Assembly: GCF_000239855.1 (NCBI RefSeq)
Contig: NZ_BADT01000199.1
Location: 1-43,074 of the forward strand
Length of the DNA stretch: 43,074 nt
Source of the DNA: Pseudoalteromonas sp. BSi20652
GTDB lineage: Bacteria > Pseudomonadota > Gammaproteobacteria > Enterobacterales > Alteromonadaceae
Reading direction: 5' to 3'
A program made the position numbers and the translations under genes. This document shows, one piece after another, positions 1 through 7,167 of the stretch (positions are counted from its first letter, which is position 1; each line of letters starts with the position of its first letter). The notes beneath the pieces are model-generated. The model saw only the letters and a list, made by a program, of their open reading frames with translations, was not told the DNA's origin and did not search any database.

Positions 1-13
1 AATCTATGAAAGT

Positions 14-90
14 GGGTGCATAGCTCAGCTGGATAGAGTACTCGGCTACGAACCGAGCGGTCGGAGGTTCGAATCCTCCTGCGCCCACCA
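14..90 (+). tRNA. tRNA-Arg (anticodon ACG)
   Basis: A complete 77-nt tRNA. The acceptor strands GGGTGCA (14-20) and TGCGCCC pair fully, counting one G-U, and are followed by discriminator A and an encoded CCA. The anticodon stem CTCGG/CCGAG closes a loop with ACG, which reads CGN arginine codons after A34 is changed to inosine. The body is nearly the same as the Escherichia coli argVYZQ tRNAs. It sits at the window edge and may be the last member of a tRNA cluster lying upstream. Confidence 0.97.
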
Positions 91-103
91 CTTTCATAAA
101 CAA

Positions 104-127
104 GCCGACATTAAGTCGGTTTTTTTG
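104..127 (+). terminator. Rho-independent terminator of the tRNA-Arg transcript
   Basis: Stem CCGAC / GTCGG with loop ATTAA, followed directly by a run of seven T. It lies 14 nt after the CCA of tRNA-Arg and fits the end of that stable-RNA transcript. Confidence 0.85.
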
Positions 128-163
128 TGCCTGAAATAAAGTGAAATGTAAGCTACCACTCCT

Positions 164-277
164 GTAGCCGCAGAGCTTGCTCGCGTGAGAAGCGCCAGCT
201 TCTAATTACTTACCACCGACATAACTGATACTTTATTTACGAGCTTCGCTCGTCGCGTCAGCAAGCTGCACGCCTAC
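164..277. repeat. Inverted-repeat element, copy 1 of a 167-bp tandem array
   Basis: A 114-bp element whose ends are imperfect inverted repeats. It begins GTAGCCGCAGAGCTTGCT, and the reverse complement of its right end reads GTAGGCGTGCAGCTTGCT. Inner inverted segments (GCTTGCTCGCG against CGCGTCAGCAAGC) extend the palindrome. A 53-bp spacer (278-330) follows and is repeated after copy 2, so the repeating unit is 167 bp. It resembles REP/BIME or MITE-type intergenic repeats. No protein is encoded. Confidence 0.8.
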
Positions 278-330
278 AAATAAAACCAGCCCTAATCTTT
301 AAATCTAAACTCCGAGCTTATTTATCCGTT

Positions 331-444
331 GTAGACGCTGAGCTTGCTCGCGTGAGAAGCGCCAGCTTCTAATTACTTACCACCGATATAACTGATACTT
401 TATTTACGAGCTTCGCTCGTCGCGTCAGCAATCTGTATGCCTAC
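331..444. repeat. Inverted-repeat element, copy 2 of the array
   Basis: Begins exactly 167 bp after copy 1 and has the same 114-bp length and internal order, with only a few substitutions. The 53-bp spacer recurs at 445-497. Equal length and high identity point to fairly recent tandem duplication of the whole 167-bp unit. Confidence 0.8.
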
Positions 445-497
445 AAGTAAAACCAGTGCTAATCGTTAAATCCAAACTCCGAGCTTATTCATTCGTT

Positions 498-540
498 GTA
501 GCCGCAGAGCTTGCTCGCGTGAGAAGCGACAGCTTCTATT
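498..540. repeat. Left part of array copy 3, interrupted
   Basis: Starts 167 bp after copy 2 with the same GTAGCCGCAGAGCTTGCTCG start. It matches for about 41 bp, then stops abruptly at the poly-C stretch near 541. The rest of the expected 114-bp element is replaced by unrelated sequence. Confidence 0.75.
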
Positions 541-824
541 CCCCCCTCAAAAATATAATTTATAAGACTTTATTTATTGGCAACGCCAGAAATAAGTGAT
601 TTATTCACAAAGAGACTAAGAGGCGCTACGCTTTTAGAGATAGTAATAAAGCTAAGTTTATCTAATGATCCATGGCTTGTGTTTTCTCATTTACTTCTCT
701 TTCGCTTCTCTTTGTGCAATAGATCTTTAAGTAGTTCATTGACCAAAAAATTAAATAAGCAGAAGCGTTTAAGCCCTAAGAAGGTTAAATACGGTTTGAA
801 GCTTAAAATGAGAGAGGGTATTTC
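541..824. other. Unrelated 284-bp block inside array copy 3
   Basis: This block replaces roughly the right two thirds of the third repeat unit. Array sequence resumes at 825 with the spacer CAAGTAAAACC. It has a 10-bp inverted repeat (CACAAAGAGA near 607 and TCTCTTTGTG near 708). An 84-codon open frame crosses it (577-831), but that frame runs into the flanking repeat, has odd composition and resembles no family I know, so I do not call it a gene. Confidence 0.5.
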
Positions 825-920
825 CAAGTAAAACCAGCCCTAATCTTTAAATCCAAACTCGAGTTTATTTATCCGTTGTAGACGCAGAACTTACTCGCGT
901 GAGAAGCGCCAGCTTCTAAT
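825..920. repeat. Spacer plus left part of a further array copy
   Basis: The 53-bp spacer recurs (825-877) with small changes, followed by GTAGACGCAGAACTTACTCG and about 43 bp of the element's left end. The array ends here, about 100 bp before the muramidase gene. Apart from the array, 91-1017 holds only the terminator and the unrelated block. Confidence 0.7.
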
Positions 921-1017
921 CACTGTATCTACTCAAGCCCACTTAACCCTTTTCTAAAGCTGCTCTTTATTATTACCTATGTTATTTTAAACGCCTTGTT
1001 TAAAAGGATATTGCAGT

Positions 1018-2193
1018 ATGTTTAAAACCCTATTTATTACTTTATTTTTTATTTTTAGCACCATTTTTATTGCAAGCGTGCAAGCCAACGAAGCTAATAA
1101 CTCACTCGTTGTAGGTGCGCAGCAATATGCTAAATATTTATCACAGTTAAAAAATAAACGCGTAGGGCTAGTAGTTAATCAAACATCAACAGTAGGGCAA
1201 ACTCACTTAGTAGATGCGCTGCTGACTAAAAACATAAACATAACTAAAATTTTTGCACCTGAGCATGGCTTTCGCGGCGATCACGATGCGGGCGCCCATG
1301 TAAAAAATACCGTTGATAGCAAAACAGGTATTCCGCTTATTTCTATTTATGGTAAAAATAAAAAACCAAGCCAAGCTGCTTTAGCTAATGTTGATGTGAT
1401 TATTTTTGATATTCAAGATGTGGGAGTGCGTTTTTATACCTACATAAGCTCTATGCACTACATGATGGAAGCCGCTGCAGAGCAGGGGATAGAATTTTTG
1501 GTACTCGATAGGCCCAATCCAAATATTGCCTACGTTGATGGGCCAATATTAGAGCCAGAATTTAAATCGTTTGTAGGCATGCACCCAATTCCTGTTTTAC
1601 ACGGCATGACCGTTGGCGAGCTTGCCAAAATGATCAAAGGAAAGGGCTGGATTAATAAAGCGCCCGATTTAAAATTAACTGTGATCCCTGTTGATCATTA
1701 CACTCGCAAAAGTACATACAGCTTGCCTGTAAAACCCAGCCCTAATTTACCTAACGATCAAGCCATTGCACTTTACCCATCACTTTGCTTTTTTGAGGCA
1801 ACGCCTATCAGTATTGGTAGAGGCACCGACTTTGCATTTCAAGTAATTGGCTATTCGCCAGTAGCATTAGGTGATTTTAATTTTACACCGCGCGCAATTA
1901 AAGGCGCTGCTTTAAACCCTAAATTTAAAAACCAAACCGTGCAAGGGCTTGATTTAAGACAAGCAAATATTTCAGGTTTAAATTTAACTTACTTAATAAA
2001 CGCGTACACGGAACTTAGTAAAAATAACATCTCGTTTTTTGAGCGCGCTGACTTTATGGATAAGCTAGCAGGTACTAATAAATTGCGCTTAGCTATTGAA
2101 GCCGGGCAACCAGAAGCGCAAATAAAACAAAGCTGGCAGGTGGGGCTTGCGCAATTTAAAGCGCAAAGAGCGCCTTACTTGTTATATAAATAA
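1018..2193 (+). CDS. namZ: Exo-beta-N-acetylmuramidase NamZ-like (DUF1343)
   Basis: Predicted secreted 391-aa glycosidase. NamZ (Bacillus subtilis YbbC, formerly DUF1343) removes terminal MurNAc from the non-reducing ends of peptidoglycan fragments. The protein starts with a clear signal peptide (residues 1-24, probably cut after VQA) and keeps family blocks: GLVVNQTS near 50-57, then APEHGFRG at 80-87, where E82 is the likely catalytic acid, then DVIIFDIQDVGVRFYTY and DRPNPN. Length is normal for the family. The start is ATG after an AAAAGGAT-like site. The downstream serine hydrolase begins 9 bp after the stop, so the two are almost certainly co-transcribed. The assignment rests on motif recognition. 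Substrate preference cannot be told from sequence. Confidence 0.9.
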   Translation: MFKTLFITLFFIFSTIFIASVQANEANNSLVVGAQQYAKYLSQLKNKRVGLVVNQTSTVGQTHLVDALLTKNINITKIFAPEHGFRGDHDAGAHVKNTVDSKTGIPLISIYGKNKKPSQAALANVDVIIFDIQDVGVRFYTYISSMHYMMEAAAEQGIEFLVLDRPNPNIAYVDGPILEPEFKSFVGMHPIPVLHGMTVGELAKMIKGKGWINKAPDLKLTVIPVDHYTRKSTYSLPVKPSPNLPNDQAIALYPSLCFFEATPISIGRGTDFAFQVIGYSPVALGDFNFTPRAIKGAALNPKFKNQTVQGLDLRQANISGLNLTYLINAYTELSKNNISFFERADFMDKLAGTNKLRLAIEAGQPEAQIKQSWQVGLAQFKAQRAPYLLYK

Positions 2194-2202
2194 GGGCTAC
2201 CC

Positions 2203-3861
2203 ATGTTTATCGCTTTAAAAAATCAAAGGTGTGGTTATATCAAACAAGCATTTATAGTGGCATTAAGCTTTATTATTGTGGGTTGTAGTACACCACCGGA
2301 GCCTATTAGCTCGTTGCTACCACTTACAAAAAGCCAACTTGTAGAGCTGCCTAATGCACAAGTGGTTGTAACGTTTCCGGAGGTCAATCCAAGTAGCCGG
2401 TTTTATGTAAATAACCGAGGAACGTTTAAAGCTTACAAAGGGCGCGGGCAATTATTAATACAAAACCACAACGCACAAAGCGCCGATATTTACATTAATA
2501 ATCAAAAGCTCGACGTTAGCCAACTGAGCGCCAACACCTTATACAATTACAGTTTGGCAAAAAATACTCACAATGGTGTTAATACCTTTAAAGTTGAAAA
2601 TATTCTCCCTGCTAGCGCAAGCTTAACACTGCGTTTTGCATTTCCTACTTTAAGTGATGAACCAAAAAAGCATATAGATTTTACTGAAGTAGATACATTA
2701 ATTGAGCGCGATGTAAAAGCAGGTTTTCCTGGGGCTGTGCTGGCTGTTATTAAAAATGGCGAGCTAATAAAGTTAACAGCCTATGGCGATGCAAAGCAAT
2801 ATCAGCAAAGTGATTTAATGTTACTTCGACCAGAGCCCATGCAAACTAATACCTTGTTTGACCTTGCCTCAAACACCAAAATATTTGCCACCAACTTTGC
2901 ACTTATGAAATTAGTAAGCGAAGGGTTGTTAAATATTAATAAACCCGTACAAAACTACCTAAGCGAATATAAAGGTGAAGGGCGAGCAAAGCGCACAGCA
3001 AAAGACTTACTTACACATAGCGCCGGATACCCGCCAGTATTTGACTTTCATCGTAAAGATGGCAGCTACGGCGACGCGTTTTATTCGCAAAACAGTAAAA
3101 CCACCAAACAGCTATTACTTACCAGCGTGCCTTTTAGTAGTAAATCATCTGGGCAGCCTGTTTACTCAGATATTGATTACATGATTTTAGGCGTACTCAT
3201 TGAGCGCATTACAGGGCAGCCCCTTGACGAATACCTAGAGCGGCAAGTGTATGCGCCACTAAAATTAACTAACACGTTATTTAATCCACTTAAAAAAGGC
3301 TTTAAGCCGCAGCAATTTGCAGCCACTGAGCTTAGCGGCAACACACGAGACGGGCGCATTAAGTTTGATAATGTTCGTACCACTGTTTTACAAGGCCAAG
3401 TGCATGATGAGCGCGCTTACTACTCACTTGATGGCGTAGCAGGGCATGCAGGATTATTTAGTAACGCCCAGGACTTAGCCGTGCTTTGCCAGCTATTATT
3501 AAATAGCGGCGGCTACGGCGATCAACAATTATTTAGTGCAAGTGCCTTAGCGCAATTTTTAACACCGCAATCAAGAGACGAAACCTATGGGCTTGGCTTT
3601 AGGCTTGCCGGTAATAACCAAGCAAGGCGTTGGCACTTTGGTCCTTATGCAAGCGCACAAGCTTACGGGCACACAGGTTGGACGGGGACAGTGACCGTAA
3701 TTGACCCCGCCTACGACTTAGCTATTGTTTTACTTACCAATGCTCGCCATAGTGCTATTAAAGGCTCGCAAAAACGTTACGAATTTACAGGCAAACAATT
3801 TGAAACCGCGCAGTACGGATCGGTGGTGTCACTCATTTATGAAGCCCTACTAAATCAATAG
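2203..3861 (+). CDS. Lipoprotein beta-lactamase-family serine hydrolase (YfeW/AmiE-like)
   Basis: A 552-aa penicillin-binding-protein/class C beta-lactamase fold enzyme with an N-terminal lipobox (IIVGC, Cys28), so probably anchored in the envelope. Residues 50-150 form a beta-rich N-terminal region, and the hydrolase follows from about 160. Active-site motifs are visible: S223-N-T-K226 (SxxK), Y321-S-D (YxN-like) and H490-T-G. Relatives include E. coli YfeW (PBP4B) and B. subtilis AmiE (YbbE), a muramyl-L-alanine amidase in the same pathway as NamZ. Together with the upstream NamZ homologue this suggests cleavage of peptides or MurNAc-peptides from wall fragments. Amidase versus carboxypeptidase activity is not decidable here. 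Confidence 0.85.
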   Translation: MFIALKNQRCGYIKQAFIVALSFIIVGCSTPPEPISSLLPLTKSQLVELPNAQVVVTFPEVNPSSRFYVNNRGTFKAYKGRGQLLIQNHNAQSADIYINNQKLDVSQLSANTLYNYSLAKNTHNGVNTFKVENILPASASLTLRFAFPTLSDEPKKHIDFTEVDTLIERDVKAGFPGAVLAVIKNGELIKLTAYGDAKQYQQSDLMLLRPEPMQTNTLFDLASNTKIFATNFALMKLVSEGLLNINKPVQNYLSEYKGEGRAKRTAKDLLTHSAGYPPVFDFHRKDGSYGDAFYSQNSKTTKQLLLTSVPFSSKSSGQPVYSDIDYMILGVLIERITGQPLDEYLERQVYAPLKLTNTLFNPLKKGFKPQQFAATELSGNTRDGRIKFDNVRTTVLQGQVHDERAYYSLDGVAGHAGLFSNAQDLAVLCQLLLNSGGYGDQQLFSASALAQFLTPQSRDETYGLGFRLAGNNQARRWHFGPYASAQAYGHTGWTGTVTVIDPAYDLAIVLLTNARHSAIKGSQKRYEFTGKQFETAQYGSVVSLIYEALLNQ

Positions 3862-3962
3862 GCTATCGCATAGGTTAAAACGTACTAACAGCATTACCCT
3901 AAGCGATTTATTTACAGGTGACTTGAGTAAAGCAATCTATTAAGCTAAGCGGCTTACAAATC

Positions 3963-4031
3963 TAAGCCAGCTTATGCTGCTAGGCTTAACAAATAAGCGA
4001 TAAAACGCGTACAAAGCGAGAGTGGCTCGCT
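3963..4031 (+). other. Two small hairpins in the hydrolase-antiporter gap
   Basis: TAAGCC...GGCTTA (about 3963-3988) and AGCGAG-AGTGG-CTCGCT (4015-4031) can fold. Neither is followed by a T-run, so they are not convincing terminators. They could attenuate or process the transcript just ahead of the antiporter gene. Confidence 0.3.
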
Positions 4032-4052
4032 AATAATTAAGGTTAACTTTTT

Positions 4053-5429
4053 ATGCATTGGTATTCTATTTTACCGCCGCTAATTGCGATTGCTATCGTG
4101 TTTTGGCGAAAAGAAGTAATTATGGCGCTACTTGTTGCAGTTGCTTCTTCAGAGTTTTTGCTCGCCTTGCAAGGTGAAGGTAGTAGCGTGTTTACTGCTT
4201 TTTTAAATACCATTGAACGTATTATTTCGGTTGCCAGTTCACCAGGTAATACACGCATATTAATATTTAGTATTTTAATTGGTGCACTGCTTGCCTACAT
4301 TCGCGAATCTGGCGGCGTTGCAGCAACTGTTAATATGCTAATGAACAAAGGCATTGCAAAAAGTAAGCGCCAAGTGGGCTTTTTAACCATGTTTACCGGT
4401 ATTGCGGTGTTTATAGAATCTAACTTGAGCGTACTTACCTCAGGTATTTTATCGCGTGGCTTGTTCGACAAATTTAAAATGAGCCGAGCGCGTTTAGCGT
4501 ACATTATTGACAGCACCAGTGCGCCAGTGTGTATTTTAATACTACTTAACGGCTGGGGTGCATTTGTACTTGGTTTGTTAGGTAACTACGAGCTAGGTGA
4601 GTCGGCTGTATCGGTATTGTGGGGCAGCGTAGGGTATAACTTTTACGCCATAATTACCCTCGTTATTGTTTTTTACACAATCGCGTTTGATAAAGTGCAT
4701 GGCCTAATGAAAGAAGCCGAAGAAAAACTAGAGCTTCAAATAACCGACTTAAAAGATGAAATAAAAGCCTCTAAAGCGCGTTACATGCTAATCCCGCTTA
4801 TTACGCTAATTACCAGCATGGTTGGCTTTATGTATTACACCGGTAATGGTGTGTTGGCAGAGGGTAGTGGCTCTAAGTCAGTATTGTACGCAACGGTTTT
4901 AGCCATTGTTGTCGCTTACTTTTTAATGATTGGTTCTCGCAAATTTACGCATCATCAATTAGTTGATACCGGTTTTAAAGGTATGGGCGAATTAATGCCA
5001 TTGGTCGCCATTGTACTGCTTTCGCTTACACTTGGCGCAAGCTTAAAAGAGTTGGGTACAGGTGTATTTGTAGCATCACTTGTTGGCGACTACCTACCTA
5101 TTTACTTAATAGTACCAGTGCTGTTTTTAACCGGCGCGGTAATGTCGTTTACTACGGGTACATCGTGGGGCACGTTTGCTATATTAATCCCAATTGGTGT
5201 GCCACTTATTCAAGCGCTAGGTTTACCACCGTCGCTTGTGGTAGGTGCTATTTTGGGTGGTGGTATATTTGGCGATCACTGCTCGCCTATATCCGACACC
5301 AGCGCTGTATCGGCTATTGCATCGGGGTGTGACTTACTCACCCACGTTAAAACACAGCTACCGTATGCCTTATTTGGTGGCGCACTTACCTTTATAGCTT
5401 ATTTGGTTATTAGCATTATTGTGTTGTAA
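4053..5429 (+). CDS. nhaC: NhaC-family Na+/H+ antiporter-like transporter
   Basis: A 458-aa polytopic inner-membrane protein with about ten or more hydrophobic segments. Diagnostic NhaC-superfamily blocks near the C-terminus include TTGTSWGTFAILIPIG and GDHCSPISDTSAVSA. A cytoplasmic loop rich in charge and probably helical lies around 210-240. Characterised relatives exchange Na+ for H+ or for organic anions. It follows the two peptidoglycan enzymes on the same strand after a 190-bp gap and ends at a strong terminator. It may be a Na+-coupled carrier for wall sugars or peptides, but that is inference from position only. The start ATG has AAGG upstream. Confidence 0.85.
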   Translation: MHWYSILPPLIAIAIVFWRKEVIMALLVAVASSEFLLALQGEGSSVFTAFLNTIERIISVASSPGNTRILIFSILIGALLAYIRESGGVAATVNMLMNKGIAKSKRQVGFLTMFTGIAVFIESNLSVLTSGILSRGLFDKFKMSRARLAYIIDSTSAPVCILILLNGWGAFVLGLLGNYELGESAVSVLWGSVGYNFYAIITLVIVFYTIAFDKVHGLMKEAEEKLELQITDLKDEIKASKARYMLIPLITLITSMVGFMYYTGNGVLAEGSGSKSVLYATVLAIVVAYFLMIGSRKFTHHQLVDTGFKGMGELMPLVAIVLLSLTLGASLKELGTGVFVASLVGDYLPIYLIVPVLFLTGAVMSFTTGTSWGTFAILIPIGVPLIQALGLPPSLVVGAILGGGIFGDHCSPISDTSAVSAIASGCDLLTHVKTQLPYALFGGALTFIAYLVISIIVL

Positions 5430-5462
5430 ACACATTTTAGAACACGACAGTTCCAAATACTC

Positions 5463-5492
5463 AAAAGCCTGCTTAATTGCAGGCTTTTTTTT
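5463..5492 (+). terminator. Rho-independent terminator after the antiporter gene
   Basis: Stem GCCTGC / GCAGGC with loop TTAATT, flanked by A4 upstream and T8 downstream, 34 bp after the antiporter stop. It ends the salvage cassette just before the IS110 element. Confidence 0.9.
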
Positions 5493-5551
5493 CAAAATAA
5501 AGCATAAAGCGTGCGTAGATACCATCTCTTCTAACCAGCCTCAAGCTTTCT

Positions 5552-6538
5552 TTAAATAGCTTGGGGCTGATATTCAGTTTGATTCTTCACAACACCAAAA
5601 CAGATATGTGTCAGCTTTCTCATTGCAGCACCAATTGCCTGCATTTTTGTTTTACCTTGCTCCACTAATCGCTTATTTTGGGCTTTTATATCTGGATTAT
5701 GTTGTACAGCTACTACAGCAGCCATATACAATTTAGCCCTTATATACCCAGGCCCTTCTTTGCTTAAGGTTGTTTTTCCAGCCCGTTTGCCTGACTCATT
5801 AAGCTTAGGTATTAAGCCTAAGTAACAAGCTAATTGCTTGGCATTTTTAAACTGTTTACATGCCATCAAGGACACCATCATACGTGATATTACCTCTCCA
5901 ACACCTTTGATACTTTGAAGCAATTGGCGGTTCTTTTTTAATTGTGGGTGTCTATCAATATGCTCATCAATGTCATTTTTTAGCTTGCCTATCTCAGTTT
6001 TTAGTACAGCTATCATATCTTCAATTGACTGAGTAACTCGAGTAGATGCACCTGAGAAACCAACAGCTTCATAACGATTTTCTTCGCGACGTAAGTCTTG
6101 CTCAAGTGCTTCAAGTCTACGCGTCATTACTTTTAACTCTCTCGCTTCAACAGGCTCAGGCTGCCAACTTAAAAGTGAGTGCTGTTGGTCATGACCATAA
6201 CGAGCAAGCATTGTGGCGTCTGACTTGTCTGTCTTATGGACAAGCCCTAATGAACTTGCGTACTGTTTTGCTTTACCAGGATTTACATGTAATAAAATAA
6301 ATCCTTGCTCATATAGGAAATACATCAGCGGCTCGCTATAAACACCTGTGGGCTCTGTTGTAATAACAATATCTTGTGCTTCTAAATTTGTATTCTTTAT
6401 CAACCAGGCAACTAACTCTTGATAGCCCTGCGGGTTATTTTTAAAAATCTTCGTTTTCTTTTTACTTTTGACTACATCGCGTAGCCAGGAAATATCTAAC
6501 TTTTCTTTACCCACATCAATGCCAATAAAAGCTTTCAT
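5552..6538 (-). CDS. IS110-family transposase (bridge-RNA-guided recombinase)
   Basis: A 328-aa DEDD-type transposase with both family domains. The N-terminal RuvC-like domain shows D8 (GIDVGK), E62 (TTEPTGVY), and D104 and D107 (HKTDKSDA). A coiled-coil stretch follows at about 130-200. The C-terminal Tnp domain carries a helix-hairpin-like SIKGVGEV and GLIPKLNESGKR, in which S249 is the probable nucleophile. Length is typical and the frame is intact, so the element may be active. In this family the protein works with a non-coding bridge RNA to pair donor ends with a target. A hairpin (AGCCTCAAGCT / AGCTTGGGGCT, about 5537-5568) overlaps the stop codon. Confidence 0.95.
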   Translation of the reverse strand: MKAFIGIDVGKEKLDISWLRDVVKSKKKTKIFKNNPQGYQELVAWLIKNTNLEAQDIVITTEPTGVYSEPLMYFLYEQGFILLHVNPGKAKQYASSLGLVHKTDKSDATMLARYGHDQQHSLLSWQPEPVEARELKVMTRRLEALEQDLRREENRYEAVGFSGASTRVTQSIEDMIAVLKTEIGKLKNDIDEHIDRHPQLKKNRQLLQSIKGVGEVISRMMVSLMACKQFKNAKQLACYLGLIPKLNESGKRAGKTTLSKEGPGYIRAKLYMAAVVAVQHNPDIKAQNKRLVEQGKTKMQAIGAAMRKLTHICFGVVKNQTEYQPQAI

Positions 6539-6544
6539 CTCTAT

Positions 6545-6722
6545 CTACTCCCCTTGTACATGCAGCGTCACCCTTAGTTGGGGCGCTAGGATACCATTCA
6601 GTTTAATGGAGGTTAGGAAGTCAGGGCTCAATCTACGTCACAGCATTTTCACACTCTGGTTGGGTACGAGCTCACTGTCTTCCCGATGTGACAAGTGCTA
6701 GCTAAACACTCATCAAGAAGAG
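6545..6722 (-). ncRNA. Predicted IS110 bridge RNA
   Basis: The leader between the element's left end and the transposase start reads as a bridge RNA. On the minus strand, 5' to 3', come four segments. ACCCAACC (6665-6658) equals the left target next to the element. CGTAG (6637-6633) is complementary to CTACG of the right target. ATGGTATC (6597-6590) equals the element's right-end donor sequence. TACAAG (6558-6553) is complementary to CTTGTA at the left end. Between the two donor guides lies a hairpin (AGCG...CGCT with CCC/GGG and loop AACTAA). This is the order described for IS621 (target loop, then donor loop). Exact RNA ends are estimates. Confidence 0.78.
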
Positions 6723-6729
6723 ATACAAG

Positions 6730-6756
6730 GTTGGGTTGAGTGACACGAAACCCAAC
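6730..6756. repeat. Palindromic intergenic repeat used as IS target
   Basis: Perfect 8-bp arms GTTGGGTT (6730-6737) and AACCCAAC (6749-6756) enclose an 11-bp loop. The element split this repeat from its continuation CGTAG at 5514-5518. From memory, GTAGGTTGGGTT-type palindromes are common between genes in many proteobacteria. Whether it is multi-copy in this genome cannot be seen here. Confidence 0.75.
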
Positions 6757-6807
6757 GGATCTCCAATCCACTTTGCAGCTTTAACGTTAAATATATGCAT
6801 TGTTTTT

Positions 6808-6834
6808 GTAGGCGCTTAGCTTGCTAGCGCGTCG
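6808..6834 (+). repeat. Remnant of the GTAGGCG...GCTTGCT repeat family
   Basis: GTAGGCGCTTAGCTTGCTAG matches the left end of the 114-bp elements at 164 and 331 with a few changes, then diverges. It shows that this repeat family is dispersed and not confined to the array after tRNA-Arg. Confidence 0.5.
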
Positions 6835-6925
6835 GGTGTGAGTAAAAGAGGGGCTACCGTTACCCTCTCTTTAGCCACTCAGCGCACGCTTAATCCTTCA
6901 AAGCATAATTAATGTGAATGTAAAC

Positions 6926-6959
6926 GGCGAAGGTAGGCCATCTATGGCCTAGTTTCGCC
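6926..6959. repeat. Long hairpin in the gap before the RelA/SpoT gene
   Basis: GGCGAA...TTCGCC and, inside it, TAGGCCA-TCTA-TGGCCTA form a 34-nt near-perfect palindrome with one two-base internal mismatch. No T-run follows on either strand, so it is unlikely to be a terminator. It may be another dispersed repeat. The rest of 6757-7167 is AT-rich with no gene that I can support. Confidence 0.55.
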
Positions 6960-7167
6960 TTATCGCGCATATTACTCATCAATTAATTATTTTCAGGGCG
7001 TGATGATGGGGAAAGGGTGTTAAACGTTAGATTGGTTTTTAGTCTGTCAATATACAAAGCCGACTTTAAAAACCTAACATAAGTAAACTTCTGATTAAGA
7101 GCATTTTATTTATGTATGGTTTTAGGTAAACTATTATTCAAATCTCATTCACAAATATGGAATTAAA

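Larger units (their letters stand above)
5517..6729 (-). mobile_element. IS110-family insertion sequence with CT core
   Basis: The element is about 1.21 kb and carries one transposase gene on the minus strand. Its ends were set by reconstruction: AG (CT on the minus strand) occurs at both 5517-5518 and 6728-6729. Joining the outer flanks gives GCGTAG-GTTGGGTTGAG, an intact palindromic repeat arm. Sub-terminal inverted repeats of 9 bp are present (ATCTCTTCT at 5524-5532, AGAAGAGAT at 6716-6724). A long leader lies upstream of the gene and only about 33 bp downstream of it, as in the IS110 group (bridge RNA in the left end). No target duplication beyond the dinucleotide is seen, as expected for this family. 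Confidence 0.88.

Noticed and set aside
577-831. 84-codon open frame in the array block
   Set aside because: It crosses from the foreign block into the repeat spacer, has no ribosome site and resembles no protein family.
164-920. Repeat array considered as CRISPR
   Set aside because: Period is 167 bp, the spacer-like 53-bp segments are themselves repeated, and no cas genes are present.
5537-5568. Hairpin at the transposase stop as a second bridge-RNA region (IS1111 type)
   Set aside because: The downstream non-coding end is only about 33 bp, too short for a bridge RNA, while all four guide matches lie in the upstream leader.
6926-6959. Strong hairpin as terminator
   Set aside because: No T-run on either strand and no upstream gene that needs it.
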